Positions 33,093 to 45,161 of a stretch of 64,000 bases of DNA are shown here, piece after piece; position 1 is the stretch's first letter; each line of letters starts with the position of its first letter. Source of the stretch: Notospermus geniculatus (lineage: Eukaryota > Nemertea > Pilidiophora > Heteronemertea > Lineidae). The DNA lies in contig NMRB01000849.1 in the NCBI GenBank assembly GCA_002633025.1, positions 102,603 through 166,602 of the forward strand. The letters are read 5' to 3'. A model generated the notes under the pieces. It worked only from the letters and a program-made list of their open reading frames with translations. It did no database searches and was not told the DNA's origin. A program made the position numbers and the translations under genes.

Positions 33093-36000
33093 ATGAATGA
33101 ACGCCTGTCAAAAACCACGCCCTCGCATGCGCCTGACTTCAACCAGTACCAGTGGAAGGCGGTGATTGTCGGTGGAGATTCATCATTTCCCACCGAGCGA
33201 GGCTTGAACAGGTAAGTGTTGATGTGTGGTTTTGTGGCACTCGCCCTCACAGAGAAGGCGTGCATGCACGCACTTGCTAGGTGCTTGTTCGCGAATTTAC
33301 GTGCAATCGTAAGTGACGACTTAGGTCTACTCTTGTGACACAGGCACATCCACAGGAGAGTTTTCTCCAGCGGGTTGGCTCTCTCTGCCCCAACTAAATT
33401 ATGAATCAGCTGCTGGCGTCATGGTCTCAGCGAGCCAACTTCCGCAACAGTTAGTTTTGGTGGGTCGACTTGTCAGTGAAGAAGCCTTAACGAACAAGAG
33501 TGTCAAACGTCACTTCTTCTTAGCGGGTATCTAGTGCCCGGTGACAGCAAGATGTGGAAACGCTTCTACGTTTGTATGCAATACGCTAGACCGAGGTAGG
33601 CTACACTTGCCCTTCTTATCGGGTCTGACGGACAAGAATGACCATTTCGTTGATTTTGTCGACAGGATGGCTCATTCGGGATGCTGTGTGATTCCCATGG
33701 ATGAGGGAGAGGTCCCGGGGAAGGAGAAGAACGAATACCGGGCTACCATCAAACAGTGGGCTCGGGAGATCCTGTCCTACTCCAGCCAGTACGGACAAGA
33801 CAAGTAAGTCGGGAAGCCGGATTGTGGTGTCATCCTCGGTTATCACCTCGAAGGGTGTGCGGCCGCTGACTAGATACACTTGAAGCGTGCGATGACTGTC
33901 AAGATGACTGTCCAGGATGATCTAAGATGCTACATTTGCTGCGTACTCCTCGAACATTTGAGGTTCTAGCATGCTGTAGACCGGCCGTAACGCTGGCTTG
34001 GCGTTATCTTTCAAGAATCAATGCTAAGATATTGTAACCTCCCACTTCTAAACAATCCACGAACTGCCTACGATTTTTATTCGAAATTTCCAGATGGACA
34101 GCTACAGGCGTCCTGGGTCCACCCAGGGTGTATCCTTATTATGGCGATATGGACAAGGCGTGGTCCCCTCGGACGACCACCACTGACGAGTACCTCAAGG
34201 TAAACACTGGTGATAGCTGAGAGAAATCGTTTGATCAGACCTTCTGTCTCTCACGTCTTTTGTCATCTGATGAGGTTCCATGGAGTGTTGGTAAGGCTGA
34301 CTCACTCGTCATAGGCCGATCAATGTCTGGAAGGGAAAGCACTCAGGCCGGTGGTTTCCAAATGATCGTCATGAAACATCTCGGGGGCAAATAGTATTTG
34401 CAGACCTGGCCTCCACCCTTCTGTTGAGTACCCCAACCCCAAACCTGTTACTGGTATTAAGGGGTACACCAAACGTCATCAGGAATCCGCCTCCTCAAAG
34501 TCGGGTCCCTCACAGACAGTCAAAGGGTCAAAAGCCGTGTGTTGTCGGCTCCCAGTCAGATGACATCGCCCCCGAAACCTTTCCAAATTCACCATATCTT
34601 GTTTTTTCTCAGATGACCTTTGAGAGAGCGGTTTATGTCACACGTGTCGACATCTATGAGACATTTCATGCCGGGGGTGTCAAGCGGATCGAACTCCTCC
34701 ACCCCTCAGGGAAATGGATCCCTGTCTGGCAGACGGAAAAAGTCTGTAACATAGAAGAGAGCAGAATATTTGCACCTCAGTTGGACCTATCGGTAAGTAG
34801 ATCAAGATGATGAACATCTTGTAGGCTACTTGTGGGTCATTCCTTAATCAATGAGAGCCGTATTCAAAAAGGGCGATCATTGCGCGATTAAGACTTAGAC
34901 GCGTGCAACTTCACTAAATGCACGCACTTCCACCATGCATTTGACGAAGTTACACGCGTCTAATAGTTTTTACCACTTTTCTCCTCAGAAAATTAACTTC
35001 AAGACGAATGCTTTAGCGATACACGTTGACTGCAGCATTGCTAGGACTTGGGTCCAGATAGACGCTGTTCAGTTGTACGGGATGCTGCATGATGTCGGTG
35101 AGTAGAATAACCATTCTCGTGTGTCATTATCGCGAGATTTAGATGGCGTGATATGGCCCGTTTTCCACAACACTTTCCGCGGTTGGCGGTGAGTGGTGCG
35201 GTTTTCACTGGGCGTGCAGAGGTTTTCAACGGTTTCAATGCTCAGTGGAAAGAGGGCCTAAAGAAGGATTAACACCATACTCATTCTAGGCATCCAGCTG
35301 ACCATCAAATATCTGCGATCAAGTAAAAAGAGCCAAGTATTCATAAAGCGGTTCTATCTTTAGAACCGTCTTAGGCTGGTTCCAGGTATCGTCAACCAAC
35401 CACTGTAGGCCTACTTGGAACCGGCCTAAGACGGTTCTAACCATAGAACCGCTTGAATACGACCCTCTGGGTCGTATTCATAAAGCGGTTCTATCGTTAG
35501 AACCATCTTAGGCTGGTTCCAAGTGTACTTCACCACTACACTTGGAACCGGCCTAAGACGGTTCTAACGATAGAACCGCTTTATGAATACGACCCTCTAT
35601 GTTTTGCCTTGGTACCGCTGTTTCTCGTGTCAGTCAGGTTAGAAGGTTTTCTGGACGCCACGAAGCAAGAACTCCTGTAGGCCTGGCCTTCACAGCACTA
35701 ACAGGGAATGAGAATGGAAGTGCCTCCTCATCATTGCGAGGATTTTAAAGGTTAAAGCTTGGCGTCCTCTCCACTGCAGCTGTCCAGCCCTCCATGGTAA
35801 CTCTAGCCCAGGACTACCGGTCTCTAGTCAACGATGAACGATTCAGTGACGTTCAGTTTGAGGTGGAGGAACAGATATTCTACGCGCATAGGAATATCCT
35901 CGTCTCCAGGAGTGAATACTTCAGGGCGATGTTCTGTAATGGACTGAGGGAGTCTGCAAGTCAGGTTGGTGCTCGGTCTATCTACTCGCTGTGCCATATT

Positions 36001-37750
36001 ACTTTCTGCGACTTCCGTGAAATATGGGTTAAAAGTAACTTTGATAAGGTCTTGCAGTTCGCGGGAGAAAGATGAGATGGGCATGCCTGGTCAGGAGAGT
36101 CTTCGCTTGGTGGTGTTCAAAATAGCAACTGCAATGCGATGACGTTTACAAAATGTGCGATGACCGTCCCTCCCTCACTTCGAACTATAAATCACTAATC
36201 ATTGTTTGTCACGTGCTCGATGTTTCCAGAACACGGTCCACATGCCTGACATCAGTCCTGAGGCCTTCTTAGCCATGCTCGAGTTTATCTACTCTAATAA
36301 GATATGGACCAAGATGGAGTCATCTACAATGGTGGAAGTGATGAGAGGTAGGGGAGACCATTGGACTCGGAATACTTCACGGCTCAGTCATATTTCTGTT
36401 CGGAGACACGAAGTTTTATCAGCCTCTTTGCCCATTTCCAAAAACCAACTCGGCACGGCGCCACCACTGGTCTTAGTCAGGGAGCCCAGAGAGGTTTAAT
36501 CAGCATCTCAAGTACAAAAACTTTTTGGGGTTTAGGGGTTAGGTTACACCCCTCTGACCACAAAAACCCAATTCTTAAGTTCCGCAAATGGTGCGTTTAG
36601 AAGATACAGCCGTTTGAATTTTGGGTACTGGCTTTATCATTGGACCAAAATCAGAGCATTGTACAGGGGCTTGGAAACTGATGTACAGCTAACTTTTAAA
36701 CGGTTGGCTTAAGACCCTATAAATGTATTACCNCCCCCTCCCTCCCCGTGGTCCTCATTGTGTTTTACTATCAATCGATTCAATTTACGTTGTTCAACAT
36801 TTACTATCTTTTACTTGATCAAGGTAAATCGATCACATATAGATCACAAGTGATTGATTTGTTAATTGACTGATAGCTAAGGGCGTTGCCTGATGACACT
36901 GATCGACATTATAATACTTGCTGCAGTCTTCATTGCCTCAGGGATGTCAGTTCACGTGTCCGTTCCTCTGCAGAGAATCTCACGTCGCATCGCTTCCTTC
37001 TGCACTGCAGCAAACCCGATGGCCAAGACGTTGGCAAGCAGTCACAGGAAATGGTCTCATTGTATCAGAAATATTTTCCTTGACTTCCATCTAGCACAAA
37101 CAGGGCCCCGGGGAGTAAGATCTTTTATTCGCTCCTTCTCGTTCTAGTTGCGGACAAGTTTTCACTCGACGGTTTGAAACAAGTCGTGAAGGGGACAATC
37201 GCCAAAGATGTCACCACAGATAATGTCGTCAATATCTATACTGAATCATCAACAAAGTTACCGGTGTTAGGTGGGTCTCGTGGACCTTCTAATATTTCTA
37301 AGCCATGTGATTTTCATTCAGAAAAAAACCGCATAGCGCATAAAGAAGGAGTTTTGCTTGATATCTGAGATACGTGGGGTGAGACGTGGAGTCATGTGAA
37401 TTCGCGAGATCATACGTGGAGTCATGTGATCTCGCGAGTTAACGTGTCTGGCGTGAACGGGGTTTTGATTGGACAAGAAGAAGCATACGTCATGTACGTG
37501 ACGGTGTCTTCAAGATATGGAGCTTACTTATGTATATGTTTTTGAGTTTACCAAAAAATTGATAAGCGAGCTCGCTATCTATTGGAGTTTACCCATTAAT
37601 GATCTTCCTTTTTCAGACGACATACGCACGATGTGCCTTGATTTCATATCGGCAAATTTTGAAGAGGTAACAAAAAGTGCGGCATTTTGTGATCTTCCCC
37701 AAGCGATCATGTTGGAGGTGGTTCAAAATGCGGCCAAGAATATCAAGTAA
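33093..37750 (+). CDS. FBXL4-like discoidin-type domain plus BTB domain protein, nine exons
   Basis: Exons 33093-33211, 33666-33803, 34094-34199, 34613-34792, 34989-35097, 35780-35964, 36230-36347, 37148-37270 and 37617-37750 join in consistent phases to 403 residues. The first half (SYSSQYG, GPPRVYPYYGDMDKAW, FERAVYVTRVDIYETFHAG, WVQIDAVQLYG) resembles the N-terminal discoidin-like region of FBXL4. Residues from about 190 form a BTB domain (DERFSDVQFEVE, FYAHRNILVSRSEYFRAMF, PEAFLAMLEFIYSNK), followed by a BACK-like helical tail ending QNAAKNIK. BTB proteins of this sort are commonly CUL3 ubiquitin-ligase adaptors, so an adaptor role is inferred. No F-box or leucine-rich repeats were seen. 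Exons 1-4 are duplicated upstream. The weakest join is exon 7 to 8, where a small exon could have been missed. Confidence 0.85.
34896..34962. mobile_element. 67-bp palindrome, TAGACGCGTG family
   Basis: Inverted arms tagacgcgtgcaacttcact and its complement around gcacgcacttccaccatgc. The same palindrome lies at about 56482-56541 and at 57301-57367, so it is a dispersed family. Confidence 0.8.
35336..35595. mobile_element. Two abutting foldback MITEs, AGGGTCGTATTCATAAAGCGG family
   Basis: Two head-to-tail hairpins, 35336-35465 and 35469-35595, share inverted arms of about 50 bp (gtattcataaagcggttcta, gaaccg, ttaggctggttcca). Both lie in the intron between exons 5 and 6 of the BTB gene. Confidence 0.9.
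36655..36732. mobile_element. Half of a foldback element ending at an n
   Basis: Contains gatgtacagctaactttt and cctataaatgtattacc, matching one arm of 42970-43310. It stops at the n at 36733, so the other arm may have been lost in assembly. Confidence 0.6.
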
Positions 37751-38811
37751 CCAGCGATAAAGACTGAGCACATCGTAGAATAATATATCTGAGCAAAGCC
37801 CGTTGCGGAGTCGATCCCTTGGCCCCTTTGGCTGGTGGCGAGAGTTCGAGATGAGACATTAAAGGGATCCTATAGACAGCGAGCTGTTGTACGGTCACGT
37901 CATTACAGATGGCGCTAGCAACCGACAACTAACGAAGTACACGTGATTGCTCGAGTGATATGGGCAACAAAGGTTTGTTTATTGAAAAGAAGATAATCAT
38001 GGCCTATTTTTATGTGATCGACGCCACTATTTCCTAATATCGGCTCTTTATTACGATTGATCGACAATAATGTTTGCCCTGTAAAACGTAACATGCTTTT
38101 GCTTCGTGGTCGTCAGGCTTTCCATGACAAGTGGAGATTTTAATGCCGTTAAGCCCCATTTAAGCCCCATTTAGACGATCATACTTTTGTTCAAATTTTC
38201 ATCATAAATTTGTACGATGATGTTCAGAGGGAAATGTTTTATCGTGTAAATGGGAATTTTAACATCTGCGAACAAGTGCGAACATGTTGGATGATGTTCG
38301 AGCATGCACAAATGTTGTACGATGTTCATTCGACAAGCACTAACCAATCAGATTGCAGTTTTGGGTCACATGATATTTCGGGTCACAACATTTATTAGGA
38401 GTGTCTCAAAGGTTGCGGTCCTGGAACGACACAAAATTTGACGTCACAATGTTCTCGTGGCGTGCACTCCTTCTCTCTGACGTCAAAGTTCGTGACGTTC
38501 TAGGACCACTAACTGGTGGTGGCCTCTAACGGCAGTAAGGTCCCCCGGCCATTTTCACTCAAGTCGATAGACTGCTAATCACTCCGCTCTCTGCACCCTC
38601 GGAGAACGATCTCCGTGGTGAGTTTAATTATTGCAACTATTACAGATTTTATGTCAGATAACGGCAAATTTTCAATAAATAATTATGTTTGTGCGATGTT
38701 GTTACGTTGACCAAACAGCCATCATGAAAAACGTGTTTGATGTGGTTGGCATGGCATTAGTTTGCTGAATATTGAATGGTCTTCACAAGGTGACCCTTAC
38801 TTTCAACACTA

Positions 38812-38960
38812 GGGAGTTTAAGAAATCGAACGATAAACGTGAACTGTACGAAAACGTTATTTTTCATACTCTACATTCACTAGATTTCATTTTGCTTTTT
38901 CGGTACAAAAAACAACGTTGTCTTAAAGTTAACGTTTATCGTTAGATTTCTTAAACTCCC
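38812..38960. mobile_element. TA-flanked foldback MITE
   Basis: A 149-bp element with about 30-bp inverted ends (gggagtttaagaaatc, then aacgataaacgt, one mismatch), bounded by TA on both sides. Consistent with Tc1/mariner-type mobilisation. Confidence 0.85.
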
Positions 38961-39470
38961 TACTATCTGGCTTGTAACTTCTTGGAAACACTGGGAGAAA
39001 GTAAAAAATGGAAGGAAATATGTATCCAATGACGACGATATAAAGTAGAGTGAATGAAATTATTGAATGGACCGTGGTCACCATCCCAATAAATCATCAA
39101 CTCTTGAGTTGTTTATATGACAAAGAGAATAAACCCTAACGACTTAATGTGTGGATTTCATGCAGGATTCCATTAAGAACTTAAAGAAGGATTACGACAC
39201 AAATTATTCGTTCTGCTAATGAATTATTTTTGTTCAGAAGTGATTTGACCATTACCATATCCGCTCTCCCACGAGGGAATTACTTCTTTACTAAGCTGCT
39301 GACACGCAACCATGCAGTCATGTCCTGCAAGAGGACGGGAGGTTTCAGTTCGACCAGCCCTCGATTCAAACAAGGGGGACTTTTGGGTTATTGGTGCGGT
39401 TGGAATAAAGAGGAAGCCAGAATTGCAAAACGTAATGGCAAATACTGTGGCGGCGGGGGGGGGGATAAAA

Positions 39471-39608
39471 NNNNNNNNNNNNNNNNNNNNNNNNNNNNNN
39501 NNNNNNNNNNNNNNNNNNNNNNNNNNNNNNNNNNNNNNNNNNNNNNNNNNNNNNNNNNNNNNNNNNNNNNNNNNNNNNNNNNNNNNNNNNNNNNNNNNNN
39601 NNNNNNNN
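39471..39608. other. Assembly gap (138 N)
   Basis: Run of N preceded by a G-run and followed by a C-run, suggesting a homopolymer-related break. Confidence 0.95.
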
Positions 39609-39956
39609 CCCCACCCCCCTCATCCACTTTGTTTATTGATCCGTGCATCAGCCGTTTCCTTGGTGAAGATACTGGTGTCATTATATTCCCGGTGGCTTAT
39701 CAGAGTTGCTGCGTCCGTGATCACGACAGCAGGTCGACCGGTATCATCCGCTTTCCTTGTTTTATCGGCTTTACCCGAGTTGTATTGTATGGACGGATTA
39801 GATTAGAATCTCATCTATTAAGTATAAAACGGTCCTGATCATCAGTTTACGAATCAGAATAGAGCAGGTTGGACGTGGTAACGTCACGGGAGGAACTTTC
39901 ATTTTGTCGATTATCACTGCGTCGATTCATTTGGAGCAGACTTCGTGATCCGAGTA

Positions 39957-42900
39957 ATGCTGTCCACGAGGTACTCGTTGATTCAGGTCGGGGGAAGAAT
40001 CGGTCTGCCTTTTCTCCTGGCTTTAGCCGTGCTGCCAATAGGTAAGAATCGTTTTCACACTACATGTATTTTATTGCCATGCTAAGGGACCCGTTGTAAG
40101 ATCGGTCAGGGGTAGGTTTGGGGATAGCCTCCCTTGGTTCATCAATTTTTTCACCAAGTTTCTAGGTGAAGAGCAAAGTGACAGATTTGCCCAATGAAAC
40201 CAATTCAATTCAAATCTGTTTGAGCCTGATACATGCATTAAGCGGCAAAAATGTTCTTTTCGCAGAACTAGTGCAATGGCTTTTTGTCCATCCTGGCCCC
40301 CGTCCTGGCCATCTTCCGACCACTTTCGAACAAAAAATCGTTCTTGCTTAAGTTAACTGTCTATGCAGCTGTAGGCGTGGCTTCTGTTCAGACTCTGGCG
40401 CAGTGTTGTCACAGAAGAGCTCTGGCCAGTCCAGACACTTGTGGCTCGCTCAACAGCATTACCGTACCGTAGATTGATGGACAAAACTTACATTTACCAA
40501 CACGGAAACTGTAGGATGCCGCGCTTATAGCATTTGCTTGTGACTTTCTGCAGGAGAAACTGGTCGACCAACACCTTCAGCAATATGGCCGCTTACTTCT
40601 CAACACAAAGGCAACGATCTGTCTGGTAACGGCAACAATATTCCGCTCTCCGCGTTACAAGTACCGGCGGTGGGACCGCGCGGTCAAGACATGGCGTATT
40701 ACTTCGCAAAGACCGGTCAGATAACAACAGACGAGAACTTGGACGTACAGAAGAGTTTCACGTTAACTACCTACATCAGGATTGTAGTCGGTCAGAATAT
40801 TATGAGATGGCGGAAAAGTCCGCTCGAGAGTCTCGCCATCACAGACAAATTCAAGGTAGGTAATGTGACCGGCCAGGCTGAACAAACGGATGAATGAGGT
40901 TAAGAATCTGTTGTCTACCAGCTGGGAAAATCTGTGGTGAGAACACTTGTATGATCCAATGTATAGAGGTTCTTCACTGACGTCACAACGGTCACGTGAC
41001 TGCAAAGAATCAGCCATATTGGCCGTCAAAATGGTCGGCGACGACGTCAAAACTGTCACATCATGACATTTTGACGTCATGATCTCGTGTGTTGACGCTG
41101 TGTCCATGCCGTGTAGACTGAGAGATGACCTGGGTTTTCGTTCACTTTCGTGGTCAACCTCTGGTAACTAGGATTTGACTTCATAAAATTATCGGCATCA
41201 CCATTGGATAACATAATTCAATTGTTGCCACGCACAGATTTTGCCAGTTTGGCAGTAATTAGCATAAAACCAATATGGCTGCCAATTTAGGCACATCAAT
41301 GTACAGGTAACTTTAAAATGGCTCACCGCAGCCCCTTCAGATGTATTATAGTCAGATAGGAATATGCCCCTTAGAATCACAATAAGCATGGTTTCGGGTN
41401 TCAAATCCTAGTTACCAGAGGTTGACCACGAAAGTCAAAATCTAGGCTCTTTTCAGGGTTTTGTCTCTCAGTCTAGTGATGTCGCTTGACATTTTGACGG
41501 CCAATATGGCGGCCTTGTGTCGTCATGGAAATGTGACGTCACGTAAAGAACCTCTAATCTCGGCCGCTTTTCTTCAAACTAACTTTATTTTTTCAGTTAA
41601 AAGTTTCGCTTGTTCCAAAAGGATCGACCACAGCTCTATCCTATACGTTCACTCCGAAAGTTCCCGCAGAGCAATGGGTCTTTTTAGGATTCTCCTACAA
41701 CTTTTCAACTGGGATCGCCGAAGCCTGCATCCACAACCAATGTCTGGCCGCAGCCTTCCAGGCAGGGATTCTCCATGGACACGGCTCCACGACAGAGATC
41801 GGAGCTGAAATCATGTCGTTTTGGTGTTTGGTATTGTACAATGAACAGGCGCTCACGAGAGCACAGATGGTGAAACACAGTGTGACATTCTGCGATGGAG
41901 GTAAGTTGAAGGCAAGTTTGATGGCTGTCGGATGGGCCATGGTTTCTGGAGCGATTCTAGATCTCTCGTTAAATATATAATCAATCCGGATATAGATTCT
42001 GTGGGACTTCGCTACCTGTCACACCAGTTCTTTGATTCTTGGTTCCAGCTCCCCCCGTCATCAAGGATGCAGGAGGTCACGTCATCACGGTTGCAGCTGT
42101 AAATGTCGGAACGACCTTCTCCTTCACATGCACCTTGGTGACAACTGTAGGCCTATCCATCATAACGTGGGAATGGTACAAAAATGGTGTGAAATTCACG
42201 GCGGGAGTCAACGGTGCCGTGTTCAGTCGTCCCGCAGTTGAAGCTGATGCTGGGTCGTACGCGTGTAAGGCTATCAGTAACGGTGTCATAGGTCCTCCGT
42301 CAGAGATCTTGGTCTTAACAGTCAAAGGTAAGTGATGCCTCTGAAATCATATCAAACTCGAACGTTCTCCCTTTTGTTACACAATTTCAGAAAGCTACTT
42401 GGGTCGTAAAAGTCACACTCTTCCACTTACATGTATATTATAGTTACCGTCGCACCTGATAGGCCTACCACGGCCAGACCACGTCGAGAACTGATGATCT
42501 TAAATGTAATATAATTGTAATAATGAATTGTGAGATGCGCCGATGATTACTTTTTTCTCAGCCAGTCTACCTGTCCTGTTGCAGTGCCACCAACCAAACC
42601 GTCTATCACGGAGGGAGGCATCGTGAAAACCTCTGTCACTGTCGATGAAGGAAACGCCTTCACTTTAACCTGCACGAAAGGGGCGATCGGCCCGACCCCT
42701 GACTCCTGGGTATGGTATAAGAAAGGCTCACTCTTTGATGCAGACACCTCGGGTGCTAAGTTCTCTAAGACGGCTGTGGCTGGTGACGATGATTCGTACC
42801 AGTGCAGGGCATACGTAGGGACCTTGGCCAGTCCCTTCTCGGATACATTAACATTAACAGTTAAAGGTGAGTATTGTAGATTATATCTGGTGTCTTATTG

Positions 42901-45129
42901 TTTCATCAGCTTCTGCGAGCACAAACGATGATCAAGCAATGTTCTCTTGTTCAAAGCCTGAGGAAGCGNAGCTAACTTTTGAACGGTTGGATTTACACCC
43001 CATAAATGTATTACCAATAGATAGAAATATGGTGCCTCCGAAGCAGACAAGCATGTTCTTAATTGTTTTTGAGTAGTTATGTAATAAGAAATGAATTTTT
43101 ATGCTAATTAATGCAAATTTAACAGAAAATGGGTCAAAATACATAAAAAATGCGGTTTCCAATTACGTAACTAGTTAGAAACTACAAAGAACATGCTTAT
43201 TCGATTACAAGCCACCATGTTTCTATCTGTTGGTAATACATTTATGGGGTGAAAATCCAACCGTTCAAAAGTTAGCTGTACATCGGGTCCCATTCTCCTG
43301 TACAACGCTCATCATGTGTCAGTTGTTGGGTTCAATGATAAAGTCAGTGTCCTGAACTTCAAAGTCAATTTTTCGGCGTCTTGCCAAAAATCTCAAAGGC
43401 CACCCACCCTAGTGCGACTCAGGGGGGTGCCCTGAACACATTACCAGGGGGTGACTTTTTACAGCAGCTGGTCCCCCATTTTTGCCCTTTGCCCCCTGGG
43501 TATCATTTGCCGAATGGGTTTTTAATATGGTTAGGTCTAGTACATTGTAGTTTGTATGTTAGTGTCATAGGTCATAGGTTCGAATCCCATCGTAGGCTTA
43601 AAAATTAGGTGAGGTTTTTCTGTCGTACGTAGCTGTTGTTAGTACTTTGTAACTACCGTACAAAAGTCTCTTGGCGCTGGAATTTTATCTTTTATCTTTA
43701 AAAGATAAAGATAAAATTCCAGCGCCAAGAGACTATGAAAAGACTTTTCATAGCCTGAATGACAAGATGTATTTGTTTCAATGATAAGATGTCTTTATCC
43801 GAGGATGTAAGTTGAAAACTTGTCAATTGACAAGATAGACCCTGTCAATTTAAGCATATGGCTGAGAACGAGTTCCAGCTTGTCAGTACGACAAGAATTT
43901 TTTTAGAGTGTGTCCTGTTGCAGTGCCACCAACCAAACCGTCTATCACGGAGGGAGGCATCGTGAAAACCTCTGTCACTGTCGATGAAGGAAAGGTCTTC
44001 ACCTTAACCTGCACGAAAGGGGCGAACGGCCCGACCCCTGACTCCTGGAAGTGGTATAAGGCAGGTTCACCCTTTACTGCAGACACCTCGGGTGCTAAGT
44101 TCTCTAAGATAGCTGTGGCTGGTGACGATGGTTCGTACCAGTGCAGGGCATACGTAGGGACCTTGGCCAGTCCCTTCTCGGATACATTAACATTAACAGT
44201 TAAAGGTGAGTACATACATATTGTAGATTACATGTATTTAGTGGTTTATCATTTCATCAGCTTCTGCGAGCACAACCAAAGATCAGGCTATGCTCTGTTG
44301 TCGAAGCCTGAAGAAGGGTGGACACTTTCTTCCGCTCGGGTATGATGATGGTTATTGTTGGCGTTGGTGTTGGTGATGGTATTTTTGTTGTTGTTGGTGG
44401 TGTTTGCAGTTGTGTTGCGATGCTGGTGATGACGACGACGGTGACGTCGATGGCAGTGATGAGTACGATGATGATGACGATGACGATGACGACGTATATA
44501 GCTTTCTGGACAGCCGTGTTACATTATGCCTAAGGTCGATGTAACATTATGCGTTAGAAAAAGTGTAACGTTATGAGTCGGCAGTATATTAGTGAGATCT
44601 GCCTACGACAACAGTTAGCATGCAATAGTGTATTGTAAGATACGCCGATGAATACTTTTTCTCATCCTGTCTACCTGTCGTGTTACAGTGCCGCCAACCA
44701 AACCGTCTATCACGGAGGGAGGCATCGTGAAAACCTCTGTCACTGTCGATGAAGGAAAGGTCTTCACCTTAACCTGCACGAAAGGGGCGAACGACCCGAC
44801 CCCTGACTCCTGGAAGTGGTATAAGGCAGGTTCACCCTTTACTGCAGACACCTCGGGTGCTAAGTTCTCTAAGACAGCTGTGGCTGGTGACGATGGTTCG
44901 TACCAGTGTAAGGCATACGTAGGGACCTTGGCCAGTCCCTTCTCGGATACATTAACATTAACAGTTAAAGGTGAGTACATACATATTGTAGATTATATCT
45001 AGTGTTTTATTGTTTCATCAGCTTCTGCGAGCACAAATGATGATCAAGCAATGTTCTCTTGTTCAAAGCCTAAGGAAGGGGAGAGACAAAAGAAGTTCCA
45101 CAATTTCTTCCGCTCTCGGATGATGGTTG

Positions 45130-45161
<32 letters not shown>

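Larger units (their letters stand above)
37751..39956. other. Intergenic stretch with assembly gap
   Basis: No exon was found between the BTB stop and the LamG-Ig start. It contains a TA-flanked MITE (38812-38960) and an N run (39471-39608). Open frames reading through the N run are artefacts. Confidence 0.45.

Noticed and set aside
39230-39838. Open frames of up to 202 codons spanning the N run
   Set aside because: Most of the frame is unknown sequence and the visible parts show no domain.
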